From Solobacterium sp. (GTDB lineage: Bacteria > Bacillota_I > Bacilli_A > Erysipelotrichales > Erysipelotrichaceae): a DNA stretch of 34,916 nt. Shown piece by piece: positions 1 to 7,634 of the stretch. Made by a program: the position numbers and the translations under genes. A model generated the notes under the pieces. The model did no database searches and was not told the DNA's origin. It was given only the letters and a program-made list of their open reading frames with translations. The stretch covers positions 1-34,916 of the forward strand of contig JAILGV010000071.1 of the NCBI GenBank assembly GCA_024696355.1, in the 5' to 3' direction. Every line of letters starts with the position of its first letter. Position 1 is the first letter of the stretch.

Positions 1-1037
1 TTAACGTTGGAGAAGTACTTGATTGTACGAACCATCTGTGATGTATAGGAGTTTTCGTTGTCATACCAGGAAACTACCTGTACTTCGAATGTGTCGTCAT
101 CAATCTTAGCTACCATTGTCTGTGTAGCATCGAACAGGGAACCGAACTTCATTCCGACGATGTCAGAGGATACGAGCGGTTCTTCTGTGTAGCCATAGGA
201 CTCATTGGCAGCAGCCTTCATAGCAGCGTTGATGCCTTCCTTTGTCAGGCCGGCCTTCTTGACAACAGCTGTCAGAATTGTTGTGGATCCTGTAGGAACA
301 GGAACACGCTGTGCGGAGCCGATGAGCTTGCCGTTCAGTTCAGGAATAACAAGGCCGATAGCCTTTGCAGCACCTGTGCTGTTCGGAACGATATTTGTTG
401 CAGCAGCTCTTGCACGTCTCAGATCGCCTTTTCTGTGCGGTCCGTCAAGAACCATCTGGTCGCCTGTATAAGCGTGAACAGTAACCATGATACCGGACTG
501 AATCGGTGCATAGTCGTTCAGAGCCTTTGCCATCGGAGCGAGGCAGTTTGTTGTGCAGGATGCAGCGGAGATGACCTGATCGTCAGCCTTGAGGATTTCG
601 TGGTTAACATTGTAAACGATTGTCGGCAGATCGTTTCCTGCAGGAGCGGAAATAACTACCTTACGGGCACCGGCGTTGATGTGAGCCATTGCCTTTGCCT
701 TGCTTGTGTAGAAGCCTGTGCATTCCAGAACTACGTCAACCTTCAGTTCACCCCAAGGGAGATTGTTTGCATCCGGTTCCTTGTAGATCTGCAGTGTCTT
801 TCCATCAACAGTGATTGTATTAGCTTCATCATCACTTGTAACTGTGTGGAGGTTTTCACCGAATACTCCGGCATATCCGCCCTGTGCTGTGTCATACTTC
901 AGCAGGTGAGCGAGCATGGAAGGCTTAGTCAGGTCGTTGATAGCAACTACTTCATATCCTTCAGCACCAAACATCTGTCTGAATGCGAGACGGCCGATAC
1001 GGCCAAAACCATTAATAGCAACTCTTACATTTGTCAT
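1..1037 (-). CDS. gap: Glyceraldehyde-3-phosphate dehydrogenase, type I (C-terminus cut by window edge)
   Basis: Cytosolic glycolytic enzyme that oxidises glyceraldehyde-3-phosphate to 1,3-bisphosphoglycerate with NAD+. The N-terminal Rossmann fold shows the NGFGRIGR motif at residues 9-16 and an Asp at residue 35 (AINDL), as expected for NAD preference. The catalytic Cys is residue 161 in SCTTNC, and the [10 protein letters not shown] motif follows. The last readable residues are KYFSNV; the frame is still open at base 1, so perhaps only one or a few residues plus the stop codon are missing. The start is fixed by a GAGGAGGT ribosome binding site about 10 nt before the ATG and by the family N-terminus. 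It stands alone behind its own strong promoter and downstream of a terminator, so it is probably monocistronic at its 5' side and highly expressed. Identification is secure. Confidence 0.97.
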   Translation of the reverse strand, partial: MTNVRVAINGFGRIGRLAFRQMFGAEGYEVVAINDLTKPSMLAHLLKYDTAQGGYAGVFGENLHTVTSDDEANTITVDGKTLQIYKEPDANNLPWGELKVDVVLECTGFYTSKAKAMAHINAGARKVVISAPAGNDLPTIVYNVNHEILKADDQVISAASCTTNCLAPMAKALNDYAPIQSGIMVTVHAYTGDQMVLDGPHRKGDLRRARAAATNIVPNSTGAAKAIGLVIPELNGKLIGSAQRVPVPTGSTTILTAVVKKAGLTKEGINAAMKAAANESYGYTEEPLVSSDIVGMKFGSLFDATQTMVAKIDDDTFEVQVVSWYDNENSYTSQMVRTIKYFSNV

Positions 1038-1069
1038 TATCTTTATGACCTCCTCTTTGTTGCAAGAAA

Positions 1070-1098
1070 ATTATACGTTTTAACGATTTCATAGTCAA
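1070..1098 (-). promoter_or_regulatory. Sigma-A-type promoter of gap
   Basis: Read on the minus strand, a -35 TTGACT (1093-1098) is followed by a 17-nt spacer and a perfect -10 TATAAT (1070-1075). Transcription would start near 1063, giving a leader of about 26 nt that contains the GAGGAGGT site. This is the best promoter match in the window and fits an abundant glycolytic transcript. Confidence 0.85.
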
Positions 1099-1169
1099 TT
1101 CAGTACCCGCATGTAAAACAAGAAAAACCAAAAATTTCACGAATGTGACATCTTCTCTGCGGAACGAAA

Positions 1170-1195
1170 ACAACAAAAGCCGGATCTCATCCGGC
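1170..1195 (-). terminator. Intrinsic terminator of the rapZ-GNAT operon
   Basis: On the minus strand a 7-bp stem GCCGGAT/ATCCGGC with a 3-nt loop (1179-1195) is followed by TTTTGTTG. It lies 32 nt past the stop of the GNAT gene and just upstream of the gap promoter, separating the two transcription units. Confidence 0.8.
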
Positions 1196-1226
1196 CCGGT
1201 GCCCGCTTTCATGCATGCAGATACGT

Positions 1227-2141
1227 TCAGTATCTTTCCCTCATCGTCAGCGGCCTCTGCGAAATTTCCGCAAGATCACGCAGACTCTCCACTTTCTGCG
1301 AGAACAGACGGGAGAACAGCTCCGCATCATTCAGCCTGACCATAACACCTGCATAATCTTTTCTTACCGCGTCAGGGAACAGTCTGGACAGTCCCTCCGC
1401 AGACGATACCTGCAGATGGACAAGCGGTCTTTCCTGAAGCGCCGCATTGATCAGCTTGTTCAGCGCAACGCTGCCCAGATAAACGCATTCCTCCATCACT
1501 GCCTCTCTTCCGGCAATCAGAATTGATGCATAGCCCTGGATCTGATTCTTTGAATCATAGTATGCCACGATCTTGCCGCCCCTGGCATTGACCTCTTTTT
1601 TGAAATTAACAAAATATTCAAGGTCTCTGGCATAATACCCGTTGAATCTCCTGATAAAGGAACTGTATACCTTGAGCATATCGATGGGGCTGGGCTCATA
1701 GGCACATCCGTAGTTTGTTATGCGCTTCACTTCATCCCTGCTCAGGGTGTAGTCGCTTCTGTAATAAAGCGGTTCAAATCCGTATCCCCTCAGAAGCTCC
1801 TCTTCGGAAGCCGGTGCCAGGGTAATAAGTTCCCTGTGGCTGCAGGCATCCACTGCAGTTTCAATCAGCCTGTGCATCCTGCCCTGATTCCGGTAGTCAG
1901 GCGCCGTGCATACGCCGGAAATCATGCTCGCATGAAGCACTCTTCCGTTGAACATTACGGCATGGGGAACCACGCAGAGGGCGGCCGCAATCTCGCTGTC
2001 CTCATCATCAACGTACATGTATTCCGGCTTGTAGATATTTCGGAAAAAGTATTCGATATACCGCGGATCCTCCATGGTAAAACATTTTTTCCAGCATTCT
2101 TTGATTTTTGCATCCATGGATGCTTCCGCTCTTTTGATCAT
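1227..2141 (-). CDS. GNAT-family N-acetyltransferase (Eis-like N-terminal domain)
   Basis: Probable acetyl-CoA-dependent N-acetyltransferase of 304 residues; the substrate cannot be read from sequence. The acetyl-CoA binding motif A is visible as VCTAPDYRNQGRMHRLI around residues 97-113 (RNQGRM in place of the R/Q-x-x-G-x-G/A consensus), followed by LITLAPASEEELLRGYGF, the usual final strand of the fold. The overall pattern (a GNAT domain then about 150 residues of a second, weaker domain) resembles the Eis/PF13527 group. The ATG has an AAAGGATG site upstream and overlaps the stop of the small membrane-protein gene by 4 nt (ATGA). It is the last gene of the rapZ-yvcK-whiA operon and is followed by a terminator. 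Family assignment is fairly sure, function unknown. Confidence 0.8.
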   Translation of the reverse strand: MIKRAEASMDAKIKECWKKCFTMEDPRYIEYFFRNIYKPEYMYVDDEDSEIAAALCVVPHAVMFNGRVLHASMISGVCTAPDYRNQGRMHRLIETAVDACSHRELITLAPASEEELLRGYGFEPLYYRSDYTLSRDEVKRITNYGCAYEPSPIDMLKVYSSFIRRFNGYYARDLEYFVNFKKEVNARGGKIVAYYDSKNQIQGYASILIAGREAVMEECVYLGSVALNKLINAALQERPLVHLQVSSAEGLSRLFPDAVRKDYAGVMVRLNDAELFSRLFSQKVESLRDLAEISQRPLTMRERY

Positions 2142-2437
2142 AATTTCATCCTTTCCGATTCAGGCTCTTTTCTGGTAAATTCCACGTCGATAATATCACT
2201 CTCAGGCACAGACTGCGCTCTGTCCGAGGGTACCTGCCGCAGTACACTTTCCTGCTCTTCCTCATAATAAGTCCGCAGCTGTTTTTCGGCCTTCTTTGTC
2301 TGATATTTCATATACAGCATAAAGCCGATGCCGGCTGCCGCAAGTATGACCAGCAGCGGCCAGAACAGCCACAGAAGCAGCACTGTTACGAAAACCGCCG
2401 CCAGTGATCTGATTAACACAGTCAGTCTGCTGTTCAT
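2138..2437 (-). CDS. Small membrane protein of unknown function, downstream of whiA
   Basis: A 99-residue protein I do not recognise. Residues about 8-42 form one long or two closely spaced hydrophobic segments (LAAVFVTVLLLWLFWPLLV, then an Ala/Gly/Met-rich stretch), followed by KYQTKKAEK and a charged, probably cytosolic tail rich in Glu, Gln and Arg. No signal peptidase site or catalytic motif is apparent. Both ends overlap neighbours by 4 nt (ATGA): the start sits in the whiA stop and the stop sits in the GNAT start. Translation is therefore probably coupled to whiA. The position where Bacillus carries crh is occupied by this gene instead. Confidence 0.75.
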   Translation of the reverse strand: MNSRLTVLIRSLAAVFVTVLLLWLFWPLLVILAAAGIGFMLYMKYQTKKAEKQLRTYYEEEQESVLRQVPSDRAQSVPESDIIDVEFTRKEPESERMKL

Positions 2438-3372
2438 CTGTTCCTCGCTTTCTCCGCCATTTCATGAATTCTGACAAAGCGGTGCTTCATGCCGGACTTG
2501 GAAACCACGGAGCCTGTTTTGATGCGGTACAGTTCCGACAGTTCGTTCAGCGTTGCCTCGGGATTCTCTTTTCTCAGTTCCACGATATCCCTCAGCTTCT
2601 CATCCAGGTTCCTGATCATATCATATTCTTCCAGCACGGCAATATCCTCAAGCTGTTTGCCGGCCGCTTTCATGGACTTCACCTCGTTTGCAACATCCAC
2701 ATTGTTCAGACGCTGTACATTATTGGCAAAATCCCTTGAGATTCTTTCGTTCTCGAACTCCATCAGACACTGCACGGCACCGATGCATCTGAGAAAATCA
2801 CCGATCTTCTCGGCAGCCTTGATGTAGACTACATGCTTGCCGCGGCGTTCGATCTGTCTTGCCGGAATATAGAATCTGCCCATCAGATCAATGATGAATT
2901 CCGCAAATTCAGCGGTCGTGCATTTGATTTCAAGGTGATAGCTGCTGGTCTGGGGACTGTTTACACTGCCGTCTGCCATAAACGCACCGGCCAGATATGC
3001 CCGTGCACAGGAATCTTTCGCGACAATCTTCTGCAGCGGCCTGTCCCGCAGGCCGCGGGACGAATATAAACCGAGATCCTCCAGTATTTCCCTGACCGGT
3101 CCGTAGATTTTCATGCTGTAGATCAGGTTCTTGTTGAGGTTCATCCTTCTGCGCACGCTCGGTTCGATATCTACGGAATACAGATCCTTCATCAGCCGGT
3201 AAACAGCTCTGGAAACAGGACCGTTTTCCGTTTCCACGGCCAGTGCCATGCCTCTTGATGAAATGGAAATAGATGAGGTCATTTTGATCAGTGCGGACAG
3301 TTCTGCACGGGCCTCATCATTTTCCGGTTTATTCAGTGAAACTTCCTGTTTTACATCAGAGGTAAAGGACAT
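2434..3372 (-). CDS. whiA: DNA-binding regulator WhiA
   Basis: WhiA proteins combine an N-terminal domain related to LAGLIDADG homing endonucleases, without nuclease activity, with a C-terminal helix-turn-helix. They act in cell division, chromosome segregation and, in actinomycetes, sporulation control. Here (312 residues) the region from about 95 to 200 includes the LAGAFMADGSVNSP loop typical of the LAGLIDADG fold, and the C-terminus carries the family signature ATLNELSELYRIKTGSVVSKSG followed by MKHRF. The ATG at 3372 shares one base with the yvcK stop (TGATG); a TTG one codon earlier is possible but unnecessary. Third gene of the operon rapZ-yvcK-whiA, an order conserved in Firmicutes. 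Identification is secure. Confidence 0.95.
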   Translation of the reverse strand: MSFTSDVKQEVSLNKPENDEARAELSALIKMTSSISISSRGMALAVETENGPVSRAVYRLMKDLYSVDIEPSVRRRMNLNKNLIYSMKIYGPVREILEDLGLYSSRGLRDRPLQKIVAKDSCARAYLAGAFMADGSVNSPQTSSYHLEIKCTTAEFAEFIIDLMGRFYIPARQIERRGKHVVYIKAAEKIGDFLRCIGAVQCLMEFENERISRDFANNVQRLNNVDVANEVKSMKAAGKQLEDIAVLEEYDMIRNLDEKLRDIVELRKENPEATLNELSELYRIKTGSVVSKSGMKHRFVRIHEMAEKARNR

Positions 3373-4334
3373 CAATCTCTCTTTTCTTCTTCAAGATACT
3401 CAACTGCTCTTCTGATCTTGACCGGATCATGACGGATCAGGTCCGAATCAAACGTAAGCAGGGAACGGCTGATGATACGGTAGGGATGTTCCTGTTTTGT
3501 GACTGTGACAGGCGTACTCCCCTGTCTGGCATATTTCTTCACAACAGCCGGCGGAAGGCTGTCATTCGCGGCAAGCACTGCGTCAACAGGTGCCCCGTGA
3601 TCCAGAAGCGCCTGAACGTGGTCCTCCACATTATAGCCGTCCGTCTCACCGGGCTGGGTCATGGCATTGCAGAAATAAACACGCAGGGCTCCCGTCTGCT
3701 CAAGTGCCTCGCGGATTTCCGGAATGATAATATTCGGAAGGATGCTGGTATAGACGGAGCCGATCCCGTATATGATCAGATCAGCCTCCAGGATTGCCTG
3801 TACGGCTTCGGGAACTGCTTTTACGGTATTCTGATAGAACACCTTGCGTATGTGGTTGCATACGTCGGGAATATTCGCTTCGCCTTTGACAATAACACCG
3901 TCATCCATCAGCGCATACAGGGAAATGACCTCCGTCGTTGCGGGAATGATATTGCCGCGCACATTCAGGACCTTTCCGATCGTCTGGATCGCTTCCATAA
4001 AGGAACCTGTCTGCTGTGTCAGCGCCGTCAGAATCAGGTTTCCCAGATTGTGGCCCTGAACATCCGCCTCGCTGCCGTCCGGGTCCTCAAAGCGGTAATC
4101 CATCAGATTTCCCAGCAGCGTTTCGGAAGGGGAAAGTGCAATCATAACATTGCGGATATCTCCCATAGCGGGAATATGGAACTTTCTTCTGAGTCTTCCG
4201 GTGCTGCCTCCGTCATCCGCCACCGTGACAATTGCTGTTATATCTACGTCTTCAATGTTTTTGATGCCGCGGCAGATCGCTGACTGCCCGTGCCCGCCGC
4301 CGATTACTACAATCTTTTTTCTGGCCTCACTCAT
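3372..4334 (-). CDS. yvcK: YvcK / gluconeogenesis factor (UPF0052, CofD-like)
   Basis: Member of the YvcK/CofD-like family, known in Bacillus to be needed for growth on gluconeogenic carbon sources and for normal cell-wall synthesis; it binds UDP-sugars. At 320 residues the length is typical. Visible motifs are the nucleotide-binding VVIGGGHGQS near residue 10 and TVADDGGSTGRLR near residue 40, followed by PAMGDIRN and the GNLMDYRF block. The start was taken at the ATG at 4334, which has an AGGAG site 8 nt upstream and overlaps the rapZ stop as ATGA; a GTG three codons upstream lies inside that ribosome binding site and is unlikely. Sits between rapZ and whiA. Confidence 0.95.
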   Translation of the reverse strand: MSEARKKIVVIGGGHGQSAICRGIKNIEDVDITAIVTVADDGGSTGRLRRKFHIPAMGDIRNVMIALSPSETLLGNLMDYRFEDPDGSEADVQGHNLGNLILTALTQQTGSFMEAIQTIGKVLNVRGNIIPATTEVISLYALMDDGVIVKGEANIPDVCNHIRKVFYQNTVKAVPEAVQAILEADLIIYGIGSVYTSILPNIIIPEIREALEQTGALRVYFCNAMTQPGETDGYNVEDHVQALLDHGAPVDAVLAANDSLPPAVVKKYARQGSTPVTVTKQEHPYRIISRSLLTFDSDLIRHDPVKIRRAVEYLEEEKRD

Positions 4335-5194
4335 CTGATCCACTCCTTTTCGTCCCTGTGATGTTTATAGGAACGATAGCGGTCCTTGTAATGGTCATAC
4401 AGGAAGTTGGTTATTGTAACAGAACGGTGCTGTCCGCCCGTGCATCCGATCGCAACCGTGAAGTGATTCTTTCCCTCCTTCACGTATTCTTCAAATGCAT
4501 AATCCGTAAAGGCAAGCAGGCGTTTTATAAATTCCCTGGTCTGATCATTGTTCATGACAAAGTCATATACGTCCTGATCATTTCCCGAATGTGTCCTGAG
4601 ATTAATGTCCCAGAACGGGTTCGGCAGAAAACGCACATCAATCATCAGGTCCGCATCCAGAGGAACTCCGTATTTATACCCGAAGGAAATAAATGATATG
4701 GAGAATGAAGGTACCGTGCTCTTGGCAAAATACTGGTTCAGCGTTGCCTTCATTTCCTTTTCCGTCATAAAGGATGTATCAAGCGACAGGAAAGAATCAT
4801 CAATTGTTCTGGAAAGCATCTGCCTTTCCACGGCAATCGCTTCCTCAAGGGTATTCGCTGTATTGGACAGCAGCAGAGGATGGCTTCTTCTTGTGCTCTT
4901 GTATCTGGAAATCAGAGTACTGTCGCCGGCATCGAGAAACAGGACACGCACATCAATGCCTTCACCTTTGATTCTTCTCAGGAATTCCCTGAAATCCTCG
5001 GCGGAAGTCGACAGTGCGATATAGCTGTATCTGGGATCCGTGCTGTTTTCAATAATGTCCACAAGCAGAGAAAGAAGCTGAACAGGATAATTATCAATAA
5101 TGTGGTAACCCATATCTTCAAGTATGCGTGTTGCCGTACTTTTTCCCGCACCGCTCATTCCGCTGACAAGTATGACCTTCTTAATCTTTTCCAT
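4331..5194 (-). CDS. rapZ: RapZ/YvcJ family nucleotide-binding protein
   Basis: P-loop protein of the RapZ family; the Enterobacteria member is an RNase E adapter for GlmZ small RNA decay, while the Bacillus homologue YvcJ is a GTP/ATP-hydrolysing protein with a less clear role. Walker A is SGMSGAGKST near the N-terminus and the C-terminal signature GCTGGQHRSV is intact. A longer frame begins at 5224, but that ATG has no ribosome binding site; the ATG at 5194 is preceded by GAGGATGAGG and gives MEKIKKVILVSG, the family N-terminus, so I chose it (287 residues). First gene of a tightly overlapping five-gene operon. I find no convincing promoter immediately upstream. Confidence 0.93.
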   Translation of the reverse strand: MEKIKKVILVSGMSGAGKSTATRILEDMGYHIIDNYPVQLLSLLVDIIENSTDPRYSYIALSTSAEDFREFLRRIKGEGIDVRVLFLDAGDSTLISRYKSTRRSHPLLLSNTANTLEEAIAVERQMLSRTIDDSFLSLDTSFMTEKEMKATLNQYFAKSTVPSFSISFISFGYKYGVPLDADLMIDVRFLPNPFWDINLRTHSGNDQDVYDFVMNNDQTREFIKRLLAFTDYAFEEYVKEGKNHFTVAIGCTGGQHRSVTITNFLYDHYKDRYRSYKHHRDEKEWIR

Positions 5195-5436
5195 AGCCTC
5201 ATCCTCTGCGTAATATTTTATCATAGGCTTTGTTGTGAAGTGATATATGATGCGAAAACAACGCTGCTGTTTTTCCGTTCACATAATTTCACACAGGAAT
5301 TCAATATTTCTGATACAAAATACAGATATATTAATAGTGCGGACAGAAATAGCACTGTCCGGGGTGTGAAGATCGGTTTCCCCCTTTCTCCGGTCTGACA
5401 AACACACAATTCCCTATCCCCCTATAATTGAGAAGT

Positions 5437-5469
5437 ATAAGAAAAGATCCGGAAGGATCTTTTTCTTAT
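5437..5469 (-). terminator. Intrinsic terminator downstream of the AAA ATPase gene
   Basis: GATCC/GGATC core stem with a 4-nt loop, extended by A-rich and T-rich arms (5437-5450 pairing with 5455-5469, one mismatch or bulge). On the minus strand the stem is followed by TTTTCTTAT. The A/T symmetry would let it work in both directions, but only minus-strand genes flank it. Confidence 0.75.
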
Positions 5470-5487
5470 GTCTTTTCTCCGTTGGAA

Positions 5488-5507
5488 AAGGCAGGAGACC
5501 CTGCCTT
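5488..5507 (-). terminator. Proximal hairpin after the AAA ATPase stop codon
   Basis: An 8-bp perfect stem AAGGCAGG/CCTGCCTT with a 4-nt loop, 6 nt beyond the stop codon at 5514. The tail on the minus strand is only TTCC after the stem, so it may be a weak terminator or a 3'-end protective hairpin backed up by the stronger terminator 20-50 nt further on. Confidence 0.6.
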
Positions 5508-5513
5508 CACTGT

Positions 5514-7631
5514 TTAAAACATATCGTCATCTTCGGGAGGCTGTACCTTGACCGTCAGATCGAAGTCATCCAGTCTCAGCTCATCCAGTTTGCCGCCGGG
5601 ATTCTTCACCAGTCTCTGCGACTGTCTCAGAATTGCATCTTCGACTACATTTCTGGCAAGACGGCCGTTGCCGGCTTCCGCCGCATTGATGGACTGTACA
5701 TCTTCGAAGTATGCCTCCAGTTCCCTGATGGCTCCCTCGTCAATGTAGTAGCCCTTTGACTTCGCCTGGATCTCGGCGATTTTGCGCAGTTCCTCTCCGG
5801 TATAGTCCGGGAAATGAATCAGATTCGGGAAACGGGACTTCAGACCGGAATTGGATTCCAGGAAGCCCTTCATTTCCTTTTCATAGCCGGCAAGAATAAC
5901 AATCAGTGAATCTCTGTTGTCTTCCATTGCCTTGACAATCGTGTCAATGCACTCCAGACCGAAGGAATCGTCTTTTCCCCTGTAAAGGGAATATGCTTCG
6001 TCAATGAACAGCACGCCGCCGATTGCACTCTTGATTACCGACATGGTCAGCGGAGCTGTCTGACCGACATACTGGGCAACCAGATCTGCTCTTGTCACTT
6101 CCACAAGCTGACCCTGTGAAAGAGCACCGATTGCCTTCATATATCTGGAAATCAGACGGGCAATCGTTGTCTTTCCGGTACCGGGATTTCCGGTGAAGAT
6201 CATATGCTTTGAAATCTCGCTGGTCTTCATGCCCTGCTGCTTGCGGATCTCCTGCATCTGAATATGTGACTGCAGGGAACGGATATAATCCTTGACCATG
6301 TCCAGACCGACAATTGCATCAAGATCTCTGTTGACCGCCTCTATTTCATCACTGCTGGTCTTCGAACGGGAAAGCTTCACGGAACGGTCCATATATACCG
6401 CTACAGGTTCATCGTCCCTTACGGTAAATTCAACTTCGGTGTTCTCCGGAATCATTTCCGTCAGAGCTTCCTGGCTCAGGGAAATATAGAAATCGTTATA
6501 CAGCTGGGTAAGAGAATCGGAGCCGTTTGTCTTGTCATAATGTGTCTTGACCCAGTCTTTCACATCACTGTCGACAGTGACATCAAGCTTCAGGTTCTTC
6601 TTTGCTTTTTCAATCAGGGCTGCAGATTTAATTTCGTTGTATTCATCCGCATCACGTTCCGTCATTCTCTTCAGCGTAACGGTATCAAGCACATGGTACA
6701 GGAAATCCGCACCGAAGGCATCCTGTACTGCGGAAGTTCCCTTCGTTGTGATAAAGACAAGATACTTTCCTTCTGCGTCCAGGGAATCAACGGCATTCTT
6801 TACCAGACCTGTCTGATTTTCCACAAGAACACCCTTGTTCAGTACATAACGCTTGCTTAATGTGACTTTTCCGGTGCAGACAAGGGAATCAAGCATTCTC
6901 AGGAAGGACGGGAAGCCCACTTCAAAATTTTCAAAGCAGATAATCGATCCTTTTCCGGAAAGATCCTTGTAGAGGTCCTGCAGGAAAATCTGTTCCTGTG
7001 CACCGCTCTGGTAAAGACTCATGTCAATCGTATAAACTTCATCACTGGCAATTGCCCTGTGCGCATAAAGGCTGGAAGCCATCTGCGTAATGCAGGCATG
7101 TCTTCCGCTGCCCTTGGGACCCGTGACAATAATCACGTTCTTTGCGCGGCCTTTTTCCTCGCCCATGACATACGGTCTGCGGAAAGCAACGCAGAACTGC
7201 TTCAGTGCTTCCTCCTGCCCTACGATTTTTTCATCAAGTTCCTGCAGTATTTCAGTGAACATTTTGGCACTGTCAATATTTTTGACAGGTGTCTGCACTC
7301 TGGAATCTTCTTCCGTGATGCCGTAGTCTTTCTCAATCTCTTTCTGCATGCGCTCCATATCTTTCTGATTGAAGCCGTTGTCCTTTGACATCTTTTCCAG
7401 ATCTTTCTGCTGCTTTTCAAGAATTTTGCGCAGCTCCGCAAAAGAGTCATTGGCATTTTTGAGAAGACTGCTGGTTGCTTCGGAAATGCTGTTTAAAGCA
7501 GAAGAGCCCGTCGATTCGGTCTTTTTTGCCGGATCGGTTGTCAGCGTAATCTTCTGATCCTGGGATGTACGGTTCTTGCCGTACAGAATTTCGCGCATCA
7601 GCTTTTCTTTTTCTTCATCTTTTCTGCTCAT
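5514..7631 (-). CDS. Two-module AAA ATPase: degenerate Clp-like module plus CbbX/SpoVK-like module
   Basis: A 705-residue cytosolic protein. Residues 1-110 are charged and Ser/Thr-rich with a probable coiled coil at 63-102. A first AAA module follows, introduced by the Clp-like KIVGQEEALKQF (135-146). Its Walker A reads GPKGSGRH (171-178), Lys being replaced by Arg, and the Walker B position reads IICFENFE (230-237), lacking the usual DE; it is probably a structural, inactive module. The second module starts with LDAIVGLDMVKDYI and has a full Walker A GNPGTGKT (481-488, K487), Walker B VLFIDEA (D544, E545), a YVGQTA loop, sensor VILAGYE and SGLKSRFPN arginine finger, as in CbbX/SpoVK AAA proteins. 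It lies 3 nt downstream of an XpaC-like membrane-protein gene, with GGGTGG 8 nt before its ATG, so the two are almost certainly co-translated. Function is unknown; membrane-linked remodelling is an inference from the partner. Confidence 0.85.
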   Translation of the reverse strand: MSRKDEEKEKLMREILYGKNRTSQDQKITLTTDPAKKTESTGSSALNSISEATSSLLKNANDSFAELRKILEKQQKDLEKMSKDNGFNQKDMERMQKEIEKDYGITEEDSRVQTPVKNIDSAKMFTEILQELDEKIVGQEEALKQFCVAFRRPYVMGEEKGRAKNVIIVTGPKGSGRHACITQMASSLYAHRAIASDEVYTIDMSLYQSGAQEQIFLQDLYKDLSGKGSIICFENFEVGFPSFLRMLDSLVCTGKVTLSKRYVLNKGVLVENQTGLVKNAVDSLDAEGKYLVFITTKGTSAVQDAFGADFLYHVLDTVTLKRMTERDADEYNEIKSAALIEKAKKNLKLDVTVDSDVKDWVKTHYDKTNGSDSLTQLYNDFYISLSQEALTEMIPENTEVEFTVRDDEPVAVYMDRSVKLSRSKTSSDEIEAVNRDLDAIVGLDMVKDYIRSLQSHIQMQEIRKQQGMKTSEISKHMIFTGNPGTGKTTIARLISRYMKAIGALSQGQLVEVTRADLVAQYVGQTAPLTMSVIKSAIGGVLFIDEAYSLYRGKDDSFGLECIDTIVKAMEDNRDSLIVILAGYEKEMKGFLESNSGLKSRFPNLIHFPDYTGEELRKIAEIQAKSKGYYIDEGAIRELEAYFEDVQSINAAEAGNGRLARNVVEDAILRQSQRLVKNPGGKLDELRLDDFDLTVKVQPPEDDDMF

Positions 7632-7634
7632 ATG

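Larger units (their letters stand above)
5195..5513. other. Longest gene-free stretch: rapZ leader plus tandem terminators
   Basis: About 319 nt without a supported gene. It holds the two hairpins that end the AAA-ATPase transcript (5488-5507 and 5437-5469), then a perfect 6-bp inverted repeat GGACAG/CTGTCC with an 8-nt loop (5341-5360), then an AT-rich run up to rapZ. Minus-strand TATTAATAT and CATATAT segments could be -10 elements, but none has a matching -35, so I do not call a promoter. The short reading frames here have no ribosome binding site. Confidence 0.6.

Noticed and set aside
1-3. The first three bases read TTA, a possible TAA stop for gap on the minus strand.
   Set aside because: Counting from the ATG at 1037, codons fall on 3-5, 6-8 and so on; bases 1-2 belong to the next codon, so the stop lies outside the window and the gene is partial.
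435-1094. Open frame of 219 codons on the plus strand.
   Set aside because: It is antisense to gap, has no ribosome binding site and gives a Cys/Val/Ser-rich translation typical of a shadow frame.
4331-5224. Longer rapZ start at 5224.
   Set aside because: No Shine-Dalgarno sequence, whereas the ATG at 5194 has GAGGATGAGG and matches the family N-terminus.
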